From assembly GCF_900112595.1 (NCBI RefSeq), contig NZ_FOMI01000011.1, forward strand, positions 22,269-86,268: a DNA stretch of 64,000 nt. Reading direction: 5' to 3'. How positions within the stretch are numbered: position 1 is the first letter of the stretch; each line of letters opens with the position of its first letter. The notes beneath the pieces are model-generated. The model had not been told where the DNA came from, did no database searches, and was given only the letters and a program-made list of their open reading frames with translations. This DNA is from Algibacter pectinivorans (GTDB lineage: Bacteria > Bacteroidota > Bacteroidia > Flavobacteriales > Flavobacteriaceae). The translations under genes and the position numbers were made by a program. This document shows, piece by piece, positions 11,588 to 19,141 of the stretch.

Positions 11588-12957
11588 TTTTTAGTTTGAA
11601 CTATTAGCGTTTCTAAAGACACCTTATCTTGCTCTCCAGAAACCATATTTTTTAAAGTATAGGTATTGGATTCTATTTCCTGATCGCCCACTAAAACCAC
11701 AAAAGGAATGGCACGCTTATTAGCATGATTCATTTGTTTTTTCATTTTAGCAGCATCCGGATAAAGCTCCGCATTAATACCTTGAGAACGCAATTGTTTA
11801 ATCGCTTTTAAGCTGAACAATGCTTCTTTATCGCCAAAGTTTATAAATAAAACATCAACATTTTTATTTACCGTTTCCGGAAATAATTTTAATTCTTCAA
11901 GCACTAAATAAATACGATCTAAACCAAAACTTATACCTACACCACTTACATCTTTCATCCCGAAAATACCCGTTAAATCGTCGTAACGACCACCACCACC
12001 TATAGAGCCCATTTTTACTTGAGCCGGAGCAGAAACTTCAAAAATAGCACCCGTGTAATAATTTAAACCACGAGCAAGCGTTACATCTAGTTGTAATACC
12101 GCTGTTGTTAAACCTAACTCTGTAATTGCTGTATTTATAAAGGCTAATTCTTCAATACCTTTCTTTCCTTCTTCAGAGGTATTTAAAATACCTTTTAAAC
12201 TTTCCATTTGTGTTTCAAAAGAACCAGACAACGTAAATAAAGGTTGCAGTTTACTGATCCCTTCATCTGAAATACCTTTAGCACGCATTTCTTCTTTTAC
12301 CTTCTCCTCGCCTATTTTATCCAACTTATCTAAAGCAACCGTAAAATCGATAAGTTTATCGCTAGCGCCAATAACTTCGGCTATGCCAGATAATATTTTT
12401 CTGTTATTAATTTTTATGGTAACACCTTCTAATTTTAATGCCGAAAAAACCGTGTCGTATAATTGAATAAACTCCACCTCTTGCCATAACGACTTACTTC
12501 CAGCCACATCGGCATCACATTGAAAAAACTCTCTAAAACGACCTTTTTGAGGTCTATCTGCTCTCCAAACTGGTTGTATTTGGTAACGTTTAAACGGAAA
12601 TTCTATGTCGTTTTGGTGTTGCACAACGTAACGTGCAAAAGGCACAGTAAGGTCGTAACGCAATGCTTTTTCCGAAATTGAAGACGTTAATTTTAACGCA
12701 TCTTTTTCAGCATAAGCCTGCTCATTTGCTTTGGCTAAATAATCTCCAGAATTTAAAATTTTAAAAATAAGTCTATCGCCTTCATCGCCATATTTACCCA
12801 TTAAGGTCTCCGAGTTTTCAAAACTTGGTGTTTCAATAGGTTGAAATCCAAAAGTTTCAAAAGCACCACGAATGGTGTTAAAAATATAGTTTCGTTTTGC
12901 TACTTGTTCTGGATTAAAATCTCTGGTTCCTTTTGGGATGCTTGGTTTTTGAGCCAT
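11584..12957 (-). CDS. hisS: histidyl-tRNA synthetase
   Basis: Charges tRNA-His with histidine in the cytoplasm. At 457 residues it is a normal class II HisRS. Visible motifs: PKGTRDF at the N-terminus; motif 2 as [23 protein letters not shown] (about 130-150, quoted only in part in databases as the R-x-E loop); the histidine-binding ARGLNYYTG; motif 3 around GGGGRYDDL and [10 protein letters not shown]; and a C-terminal anticodon-binding domain from about 360 (VDVLFINFG to VVLVGDQE). It starts at [10 protein letters not shown]. It is transcribed away from the DUF6495 gene with 172 bases between them, and ends in the shared bidirectional terminator. Confidence 0.97.
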   Translation of the reverse strand: MAQKPSIPKGTRDFNPEQVAKRNYIFNTIRGAFETFGFQPIETPSFENSETLMGKYGDEGDRLIFKILNSGDYLAKANEQAYAEKDALKLTSSISEKALRYDLTVPFARYVVQHQNDIEFPFKRYQIQPVWRADRPQKGRFREFFQCDADVAGSKSLWQEVEFIQLYDTVFSALKLEGVTIKINNRKILSGIAEVIGASDKLIDFTVALDKLDKIGEEKVKEEMRAKGISDEGISKLQPLFTLSGSFETQMESLKGILNTSEEGKKGIEELAFINTAITELGLTTAVLQLDVTLARGLNYYTGAIFEVSAPAQVKMGSIGGGGRYDDLTGIFGMKDVSGVGISFGLDRIYLVLEELKLFPETVNKNVDVLFINFGDKEALFSLKAIKQLRSQGINAELYPDAAKMKKQMNHANKRAIPFVVLVGDQEIESNTYTLKNMVSGEQDKVSLETLIVQTKK

Positions 12958-12962
12958 ATTAA

Positions 12963-13040
12963 TGCCTGCAAAAGCAGGTAACTTTTTAATAATTACTAAA
13001 TTTTATTTATAATGTAGATTCCGGCCTAAGCAGGAATAAC
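12963..13040. repeat. two small REP-like palindromes upstream of hisS
   Basis: CCTGCAAAAGCAGG (within 12963-12979) is a perfect 5-bp-arm hairpin. GATTCCGGCCTAAGCAGGAATAAC (13017-13040) is an imperfect palindrome with arms GATTCC and GGAATA. Both resemble the short GATTCC-TGC-GCA-GGAAT hairpin sequences scattered between genes in many bacteria, here partly decayed. A -7-like CAAAAATA (minus-strand TATTTTTG) follows at 13040-13047. Confidence 0.45.
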
Positions 13041-13129
13041 AAAAATAATTAATCAATTGTCATTACGTGTTTTTTCCTCAGAAAAAAAACTTGGCAATCT
13101 CTTAAATAAAAACTGAATTTGAATTACAG

Positions 13130-13597
13130 CTAATTTATAAGCTTATAAAAATAGTTATACAATTCGCCTTTAGTAATAGAAGCGCCTTGCTCAATCATTT
13201 TAAACTTATCTACATTTTTATCATCGGAGTATGCTTTGTCTGCTTGTAAAAACTCGACATTATCGTCCATTAAGTTTTCACGCAACCAATCATAGCCTTC
13301 TTGGGTTGTAATATCTACATCATTTTTTAGGTTAACTACAATAGCATGCATTTTGTCTTCTTTTAAATGAAACAAGTACATGTGTTGCGGTGCAAAATGC
13401 TCTAGGTATTCTGCTTTATTTAAAGCACCTTCCCAAATTAAATCGCTAAATACATCTAATTCCATTTCTGCCAATTCCGGCTTATTGGTTTTTAAGTTTG
13501 CCCACTCATCTGCTGTTATAGATTGTGTTGCTAAAAAGTTGATGAATTCTTGGTGTAATTCTTCAAATTGTTCTTTTGTAAGTCTACGATACTTCAT
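13130..13597 (-). CDS. DUF6495 family protein
   Basis: A 155-residue soluble, acidic protein with no signal peptide or membrane segment. It opens MKYRRLTKEQFEELHQEF and contains ELDVFSDLIWEG and QHMYLFHL. I recognise it as the Flavobacteriales-restricted family named DUF6495, for which no function is known. It sits between hisS and the Oar-like receptor on the same strand. Its ATG is only 4 bases from the T tract of the upstream terminator, and a -7 element overlaps that terminator, so it probably has its own very short leader. The family name is from memory. Confidence 0.75.
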   Translation of the reverse strand: MKYRRLTKEQFEELHQEFINFLATQSITADEWANLKTNKPELAEMELDVFSDLIWEGALNKAEYLEHFAPQHMYLFHLKEDKMHAIVVNLKNDVDITTQEGYDWLRENLMDDNVEFLQADKAYSDDKNVDKFKMIEQGASITKGELYNYFYKLIN

Positions 13598-13600
13598 AAT

Positions 13601-13638
13601 AAAAAAAAATGCGCCCCTTAATTAGGAGCGCAAATTTA
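13601..13638 (-). terminator. terminator of the Oar-like gene overlapping a -7 promoter element
   Basis: Read on the minus strand: GCGC-t-CCT, loop, AGG-g-GCGC (13611-13631) followed by nine T (13601-13609). This is a good terminator for the receptor gene that stops at 13659. The minus-strand TAAATTTG at 13631-13638 fits the -7 consensus for the DUF6495 gene, so terminator and promoter share bases. Confidence 0.65.
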
Positions 13639-13658
13639 AGAATATATATGCTATTTTC

Positions 13659-16600
13659 TTAGAAAATATAGCGTAAACCTACTTGAGCTTGCCATCTAGA
13701 AGCTAAACTAGAGTCAAAACCAAATGTTGTAGAATTTTCATCGCCATTAAAGGTATAAGTTGGTACTCCAGAACCATCTACACTCACACCAATTGGTTGT
13801 ACATTGTTTGGTTGTTGGATAATACCCCAATCTGAACTTAATAAGTTACCAAAATTCAAGATATCAATACTAAATTGAATAGTATTGGTTTTATCGCCAG
13901 CTACCGTAATATTATAATCTTGTAAAAACTTAATATCCCAACGTCCTCTCCAAGGTGCTAAAGCGCCATAACGTTCTGCATATTGCCCACGTCTTCCGTT
14001 TAAATAATCATCTTGTTGAATATAGCTTTCTAGTGCTGCAGCATCTCCGGTACTTGCAAATTGCATTTGCCCAATTTCGCTGGCTGTTGGAATGTAAATT
14101 AAATCGTTAATTCCAGAACCATCACCATTTATGTCTCCGCCATAAGTATAGTTAAATCGTCCTCCTTGTGCATATTCAAAAAAGGTAGAAATAGTTGTTG
14201 CCCATTTATCATTTCCGTAATTCCATTTTTTACTAGCAACACCAATAAAACGGTGTGTATCGCCATATTTAGAATACGATAACACATCGTTATTTACATT
14301 TCCTAAAGCTGGATTACCGGCAAACGCATCGCTAGTAATTTCTGCTTCAATAGAATTTACATCTTTAGAGTTTAAGTAGCTATAAGCTAACATGGTATAG
14401 AAACCACCTTCAAATGTTTTTTGTGCTTTTAACGAAGCATTCCATATTCTACCTTTATCAGAATTTGTAAAAACAAATGCACCATCGGCAGGATTTCCAT
14501 CAAAAGTAAGGATATCGGCAGCTGTATAAATAGGTCTGTTATCTACACCTTGTAAAGTTCCAGACGGTGTTGATAGCCCCCAATGTTGTACATGAGCTCC
14601 ATTTATATCTTTAGTATACGATACATCGGCGGTTAAAATTAAACCATTTTCTAGTTTTTTATCTGCACCAATGTTAGTACGCCAAACCTGTGGATATTTA
14701 TAATCTGGATCTACAGCTTGTAAAAAGAAAGCATCTGGTGCCGCAATTTGGTTACCTAACCAAACAAAAGGAAAACGTCCTGTAAATAACCCTGAACCTC
14801 CACGAAGTTGAACCGTATCGTCGCCGTGTACATCGTAATTAAACCCGATTCTTGGAGATACTAACCAATCGCTATTTGGCATTTGTGTATTGTCTATAGT
14901 AACAGATTCTCCTGTACTTGGGTCTTCGTATTGTACATCTGGTAATACAAACCCTCTATCAATAACATCTTGCGCTTTTTGTGCAGAATCAAAAAACATA
15001 GGCTTATCAAAACGTAAGCCATAGGTTAATTTTAATTTTTCGGTAACGTTCCACTCATCTTGCATGTAGAAGGATAACTGCCCTACATTAGTTTCGGCTA
15101 ATGCCCAACCTTCGCCATCTGGCACTGAATTATTAGCATTAAATGTGTTTTGTGGCGAATCAAAATCATAACTCGTAGCATCAAAATCATTAATATCAAC
15201 AGAGCCAAAAAGATCAAATCCGTAACTTGTTAAATTAAATGAGTTATCGAATTCAAATTTTTCAAATGAGAAGCCTACAGTAAACGTGTGATCGCCTTGA
15301 AAAAAGTTTAAATTATTTGAAAATTGAAATACTTTTTGGTCCAATCTATTATGTACAGAAAATGGTTCGTGACCAGCAATTATATAGTTTGAGCCATCTT
15401 TTGTAATATTAATGGAAGGCGCCGGTGTAGAGAACGGATTTCTAAAATCGTTAAAGTGCGTGTACCCCACTTGCAATTTATTTGTTGAAGATTCTGAAAG
15501 TGTAGAATTTAACTCTAATTGTACAGACTTAAGTTCGTTATTAATTTCGTAACCAGAGTTTTGAAATTGCAGGGTATTTGCATTAGGCCCTCTAAATGTA
15601 ATAGCCGTTGGGTGCGCTGGCTTTTCTTTTGAAGCATTTAAGAAATTATAAATAACAGCTAAACGGTTATTATCATTAATATTCCAATCTAATTTAAAAA
15701 TACCTTTTGTAGATCTTGCCGAATGTGTAAACCCTTGGTAAGCACCAGGATCGTATCCTACAGCTAATAATGCATCTCTAACTGCAATTAAATCGCTTTC
15801 TAAAACTCTAGATTCGCTAATACCACCAGAACCTGTGTTTGGTGTCCAGCCATTAGTCCCTAAATCATCACGTTCATCTTTTTCGAAGTTCGCAAAAAAG
15901 AATAATTTATTTTTTACTATTGGCCCTCCAATACTAACGCCATATTGTGTTTGATTCAAATCTGGCCTTGCAACTTCTTCACCTTTTATTTTATTACCAG
16001 TTAAAGATTCATTTCTTGTAAATCCATAAACGGTTCCATGAAACTCGTTAGTTCCACTTTTAGTAACCGCATTTACAGAAGCACCTGTAAATCCGGATTG
16101 TGTAACATCGTAAGGTGCTGTAGATACTTGAATTTGATCTATAGCATCTAGTGATACGGGTTGCGAATCTGTTTGTCCACCCGGTGTCGCAGCATCCAAT
16201 CCAAATGGGTTATTGAAAATAGCACCATCTAAAGAGAAATTATTAAACTGGTCGTTTCTACCTCCAAATGAGTTTCCACTTGCAGTAGGTTCTAACCTTG
16301 TAAAATCTGATGCCGATCTAGAAATAGTTGGTAAACGGGATAATTCGCGTCTTCCTACACTAGTTTCGGCTCCCGTTCTATCGCTACCAAAAGTACCAGT
16401 ACCTTGTCCTGCTTGAATAACCACGGCATCGAGTTGTTCGCTATCATCTTGCATAACAACATCTATATTTTGTGTTTTTCCTAAAGTTAAAAACACATCA
16501 TTATAAGATTGCTCCTTGTAACCCACAAAAGTAATTGTAATGGAGTAAGGCCCTCCAACTCTTAAATTTAACAAGTTAAATCTACCATCAATATTAGATG

Positions 16601-16769
16601 CAGCACCATATTTAGTCCCTGTTGGGGTATGAATTGCAACAATATTAGCCCCAGGAAGTGGCTGGGAAGTTTCGTCTAAAATCAATCCTTTAATATTAGA
16701 AGTTGTTACCTGCGAGAAGGCAAGAACACTAAAACATATTAAAAAAAAGGTAAGGGTTGTTTTTTTCAT
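13659..16769 (-). CDS. Oar-like TonB-dependent outer-membrane receptor
   Basis: A 1036-residue outer-membrane protein. A signal peptide (about 1-20, ending AFSQ) is followed by a carboxypeptidase-regulatory-like domain (about 25-115, KGLILDETSQPLPGANI to ITFVGYK), a TonB plug (about 120-240, SFTRLEPTASGNS-like region to SGTNEFHGTVYG) and a large beta-barrel ending in LRYIF with the terminal aromatic. The NEFHGTVYGFTRN and PRIGFNYDVHG motifs are typical of the Oar/OmpA-related branch, not of siderophore receptors. It is thought to import or export a large substrate; none can be named. It is monocistronic, with a terminator behind and a -7 element ahead. Identity is firm, substrate unknown. Confidence 0.9.
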   Translation of the reverse strand: MKKTTLTFFLICFSVLAFSQVTTSNIKGLILDETSQPLPGANIVAIHTPTGTKYGAASNIDGRFNLLNLRVGGPYSITITFVGYKEQSYNDVFLTLGKTQNIDVVMQDDSEQLDAVVIQAGQGTGTFGSDRTGAETSVGRRELSRLPTISRSASDFTRLEPTASGNSFGGRNDQFNNFSLDGAIFNNPFGLDAATPGGQTDSQPVSLDAIDQIQVSTAPYDVTQSGFTGASVNAVTKSGTNEFHGTVYGFTRNESLTGNKIKGEEVARPDLNQTQYGVSIGGPIVKNKLFFFANFEKDERDDLGTNGWTPNTGSGGISESRVLESDLIAVRDALLAVGYDPGAYQGFTHSARSTKGIFKLDWNINDNNRLAVIYNFLNASKEKPAHPTAITFRGPNANTLQFQNSGYEINNELKSVQLELNSTLSESSTNKLQVGYTHFNDFRNPFSTPAPSINITKDGSNYIIAGHEPFSVHNRLDQKVFQFSNNLNFFQGDHTFTVGFSFEKFEFDNSFNLTSYGFDLFGSVDINDFDATSYDFDSPQNTFNANNSVPDGEGWALAETNVGQLSFYMQDEWNVTEKLKLTYGLRFDKPMFFDSAQKAQDVIDRGFVLPDVQYEDPSTGESVTIDNTQMPNSDWLVSPRIGFNYDVHGDDTVQLRGGSGLFTGRFPFVWLGNQIAAPDAFFLQAVDPDYKYPQVWRTNIGADKKLENGLILTADVSYTKDINGAHVQHWGLSTPSGTLQGVDNRPIYTAADILTFDGNPADGAFVFTNSDKGRIWNASLKAQKTFEGGFYTMLAYSYLNSKDVNSIEAEITSDAFAGNPALGNVNNDVLSYSKYGDTHRFIGVASKKWNYGNDKWATTISTFFEYAQGGRFNYTYGGDINGDGSGINDLIYIPTASEIGQMQFASTGDAAALESYIQQDDYLNGRRGQYAERYGALAPWRGRWDIKFLQDYNITVAGDKTNTIQFSIDILNFGNLLSSDWGIIQQPNNVQPIGVSVDGSGVPTYTFNGDENSTTFGFDSSLASRWQAQVGLRYIF

Positions 16770-16800
16770 TTTGAATACGTTATTTGAGTTAGTCGATACA

Positions 16801-16837
16801 TATTATGCGTACATAATAATTTTTCAAAACAAAAATA
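16801..16837 (-). promoter_or_regulatory. -7 promoter element and inverted repeat ahead of the Oar-like gene
   Basis: The minus-strand -7 element TATTTTTG is at 16830-16837; no -33 TTG is seen at the proper distance. In the resulting leader lies a 7-bp inverted repeat TATTATG-CGTA-CATAATA (16801-16818), which could be an operator or a small hairpin. It is about 32 bases from the start codon. Confidence 0.45.
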
Positions 16838-16839
16838 GC

Positions 16840-16869
16840 ACAAAAAAAAGCCACTCGTAAGAGTGGCTT
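16840..16869 (-). terminator. terminator of the rpsF-rpsR-rplI operon
   Basis: Minus strand: AAGCCACTC (stem, 9 bp), loop TTAC, GAGTGGCTT, then eight T. The stem is 16848-16869 and the T tract 16840-16847. It lies about 50 bases after the rplI stop. Confidence 0.88.
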
Positions 16870-16900
16870 ATCTTTATTTTAAGCTTTTATTAACTTTTTG

Positions 16901-16924
16901 TTAATTAATTAATTAATTAATTAA
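16901..16924. repeat. (TTAA)6 microsatellite containing the rplI stop codon
   Basis: Six consecutive TTAA units. The last units provide the TAA stop of rplI and further stops in other frames. Tetranucleotide tracts of this kind can slip during replication, but here slippage would not change the protein. Confidence 0.8.
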
Positions 16925-17364
16925 GCTTGAGCAATAACTTCAAATTCTAAATCTACAGATACTTCTCTATGTAAACGTACAACTGCTGTATATTTACCTA
17001 AACGTTTAACCGTAGTAACAGTTATGAATTTTTTATCTATTGACTGTCCTTCTTTTTCTAAAGCTGCAGCAACATCAATATTGTTAATAGATCCAAATAA
17101 TTTGTCTCCAGTACCAACTTTTGCAGGTATTTTAATTTCTAATGCTTTAAGTGCTTCTGCAGTTGTATTAGCATCATCAACTATTTTCTTTTCTTTAAAA
17201 GCACGTTGCTTTAAATTTTCTGCTAACACTTTCTTTGCAGAAACTGTAGCTAGAATCGCTTGTCCTTGAGGAATTAAAAAGTTTCTACCATAACCGTTCT
17301 TAACTGTTACAACATCGTCTTTAAATCCTAAATTTTCAACGTCTTGTTTTAATATAAGTTCCAT
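16921..17364 (-). CDS. rplI: 50S ribosomal protein L9
   Basis: 147 residues, the normal length for L9, a large-subunit protein that bridges to the next ribosome. The N-terminal L9 signature is clear: MELILKQDVENLGFKDDVVTVKNGYGRNFLIP, of which GxGRNFLIP is diagnostic. A central helix (VDDANTTAEALKALEI) leads to the C-terminal globular domain. It is the last gene of rpsF-rpsR-rplI, 13 bases after rpsR. Confidence 0.97.
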   Translation of the reverse strand: MELILKQDVENLGFKDDVVTVKNGYGRNFLIPQGQAILATVSAKKVLAENLKQRAFKEKKIVDDANTTAEALKALEIKIPAKVGTGDKLFGSINNIDVAAALEKEGQSIDKKFITVTTVKRLGKYTAVVRLHREVSVDLEFEVIAQA

Positions 17365-17377
17365 TGTTATCGGTATT

Positions 17378-17674
17378 TTATTTTAATAAATCTCCTACGT
17401 AAGGCATTAATGCTAAATGACGTGCTCTTTTTACAGCTACAGCCACTTTTCTTTGATACTTTAATGATGTTCCTGTTAAACGACGAGGTAAAATTTTACC
17501 TTGTTCGTTAATAAAACGCATTAAAAAATCTGGATCTTTGTAATCTACATACTTAATTCCAGACTTTTGAAACATACAATATTTCTTAGTCTTGCTTGTA
17601 TCAATATTAAGCGGTGTTAAATATCTAATTTCACCGTCCTTTTTTCCTTTTGATTGTTGTTCTATTGATGACAT
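17378..17674 (-). CDS. rpsR: 30S ribosomal protein S18
   Basis: 98 residues, slightly longer than the usual S18 because of a polar N-terminal extension ([19 protein letters not shown]). The core carries [21 protein letters not shown] and [27 protein letters not shown], the standard S18 rRNA-binding motifs. It lies 2 bases after the rpsF stop, so the two are translationally linked. Confidence 0.97.
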   Translation of the reverse strand: MSSIEQQSKGKKDGEIRYLTPLNIDTSKTKKYCMFQKSGIKYVDYKDPDFLMRFINEQGKILPRRLTGTSLKYQRKVAVAVKRARHLALMPYVGDLLK

Positions 17675-17676
17675 AA

Positions 17677-18015
17677 TTAAGCTTTTTGTTTAAGTTTAAC
17701 TCTTCTTCTTTCAGCCCAAGAAATAGCATGTTTATCTAACGCTACTGTTAAATAACGCATAAAACGCTCATCACGTCTAAACTCAACTTCTAAAGGTGTA
17801 ATAACTTCTCCTGGTACAGTGTACTCAAATAAATGGTAGAAGCCACTTTTCTTGTTTTGAATTGGGTAAGCTAATTTTTTAAGCCCCCAATCTTCTTTTG
17901 ATACCATCTTAGCGCCGTTAGAAACAAGAAAATCTTCGTATTTCTTTACTGTTTCCTTTATCTGGTCTTCAGATAAAACGGGATTTAAGATGAAAACAGT
18001 TTCATAATGATTCAT
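17677..18015 (-). CDS. rpsF: 30S ribosomal protein S6
   Basis: 112 residues, typical S6, which pairs with S18 on the small-subunit platform. It opens [18 protein letters not shown] and contains [22 protein letters not shown] and [10 protein letters not shown]. It is first in the operon and is preceded by a full consensus promoter. In other bacteria the S6-S18 complex can bind its own mRNA leader; the leader here is only about 27 bases, so there is no evidence for that control. Confidence 0.97.
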   Translation of the reverse strand: MNHYETVFILNPVLSEDQIKETVKKYEDFLVSNGAKMVSKEDWGLKKLAYPIQNKKSGFYHLFEYTVPGEVITPLEVEFRRDERFMRYLTVALDKHAISWAERRRVKLKQKA

Positions 18016-18047
18016 AAAAATCTATTTTTATTGTTAAAAATTGGCTG

Positions 18048-18078
18048 CAAAAATAATTAAATTCTGTATATTACACAA
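18048..18078 (-). promoter_or_regulatory. promoter of the rpsF operon
   Basis: Minus strand: TTG (18076-18078), exactly 20 bases, TATTTTTG (18048-18055). This is one of the best matches to the Bacteroidetes consensus in the window. Transcription should start near 18042. Confidence 0.8.
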
Positions 18079-18163
18079 TATTATTTCTTCCTATTTTAAA
18101 AAGTTTAACAGCTACATTTTATTTGTTAATGAAATGTTAAATAACGTATTTAAACGATGATTT

Positions 18164-18194
18164 TTGGTTTTTAACCGAAAAAATCGTACTATTG
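18164..18194 (+). promoter_or_regulatory. probable promoter of the LytTR regulator gene
   Basis: TTG (18164-18166), 20 bases, TACTATTG (18187-18194). The -7 element has one departure from TAnnTTTG (A at the fifth position). The leader would be about 27 bases. Confidence 0.5.
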
Positions 18195-18225
18195 TCGATA
18201 TCTTAACCGAAATAATATAAATGTT

Positions 18226-18921
18226 ATGACTTTAAACTGTGTAGTAGTAGATGATTCAGCGATACAACGTCTGTCTATTGTTAAGTTGGTCGAGAACCAC
18301 CCTTCTCTTAACTTAATAGCAGAATACAGTAGCGCTTTAGAAACTAAAAATGGTTTAAATACGCATCAAGTAGACCTAATTTTTTTAGACATTGAAATGC
18401 CAGTGTTAAATGGATTTGAACTATTAGACGTATTAAACAACAAACCTCAAATTATTTTTGTAACCGGTAAAACTGAATATGCTTTTAAAGCATTTAACTA
18501 TGATGCTACCGATTATTTACATAAACCAATTACAAGAGAACGTTTTAATACCTCTGTAGATAAAGCGCTAGAGCAACATAGGTTGACTTTAGACTTTAAT
18601 GAAGAGGAAGGCGAGCACATTTTTGTAAAAAGCAACCTTAAAAAACGTAAAGTATATATTAAGGATATTAAATGGATTGAAGCCCTTGGTGATTATGTAA
18701 AACTTGTTACTGAAGAAAACAGCTTAGTAGTACTTTCTACAATGAAATCTTTTGAAGCCGAATTACCCGAAGGGAAATTTTTAAGAATTCATAAATCTTA
18801 TATTGTGAATCTAGATAAGATTGACAGATTTAACAGTAAAAATGTTGAAGTTGGCGCATACGAAATTCCGTTAAGTAGAAATAAAAAGACCCAATTGGTT
18901 GATGCCTTAAACAATATTTAA
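18226..18921 (+). CDS. LytTR-family response regulator (orphan)
   Basis: A 231-residue two-component regulator. The receiver domain (about 1-120) has the acidic pair D9-D10, the phospho-acceptor D55 in FLDIEMP, the T in FVTGKTEYA and the K in LHKPI. A LytTR DNA-binding domain follows (about 130-231: IFVKSNLKKRKVYIKDI, IEALGDYVKL, FLRIHKSYIVN, IPLSRNKK). It binds DNA as a regulator once phosphorylated. No histidine kinase lies nearby, so its partner is elsewhere. Targets are unknown. The gene is divergent from the rpsF operon and ends at a hairpin derived from a priA-like fragment. Confidence 0.93.
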   Translation: MTLNCVVVDDSAIQRLSIVKLVENHPSLNLIAEYSSALETKNGLNTHQVDLIFLDIEMPVLNGFELLDVLNNKPQIIFVTGKTEYAFKAFNYDATDYLHKPITRERFNTSVDKALEQHRLTLDFNEEEGEHIFVKSNLKKRKVYIKDIKWIEALGDYVKLVTEENSLVVLSTMKSFEAELPEGKFLRIHKSYIVNLDKIDRFNSKNVEVGAYEIPLSRNKKTQLVDALNNI

Positions 18922-19004
18922 GGACTTTAAAAAAATTATGATAAACTCCTTACATAAGTCTGGACCGAATCATTTATAAAATTTGTTTATAAATTTATAT
19001 ATCA

Positions 19005-19112
19005 TTAAAAGTTATCGTCATTTAGAATTACCCTAACAAACGGAAAATCTTTTATAATCAAGAAGCTATTATTACATTTTAATAATAGCTTCTTTTATTT
19101 TTAATCTCAGAC
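19005..19112 (-). pseudogene. degenerate second copy of the priA 3' end
   Basis: Read on the minus strand, this stretch repeats the last 30 or so codons of the intact priA that stops at 19142. The fragment encodes KEAIIK and then, after a single-base shift, NNSFLIIKDFPFVRVILND followed by DNF and a TAA stop at 19005-19007. The intact gene has KEAIMKINNSFMSVKDFRSVRVVLNVDNF split over the same positions. By eye about three quarters of bases match over 19011-19100, and the match fades beyond about 19110. Changes are largely conservative at protein level (V/I, F/F, DN kept), so this looks like the tail of a diverged priA allele rather than a fresh duplication. It has no start and is not functional as a gene. 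Confidence 0.8.
19060..19101 (+). terminator. terminator of the LytTR gene, formed inside the priA remnant
   Basis: A perfect 14-bp stem (AAGAAGCTATTATT at 19060-19073 with AATAATAGCTTCTT at 19081-19094), a 7-base loop and a T-rich tail (TTATTTTT). The arms correspond to the KEAII and NNSF codons of the priA fragment. The intact priA holds the matching but imperfect inverted repeat. Confidence 0.8.
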
Positions 19113-19141
19113 TAATAACAAACAAATTAGCAAGGAGACAA

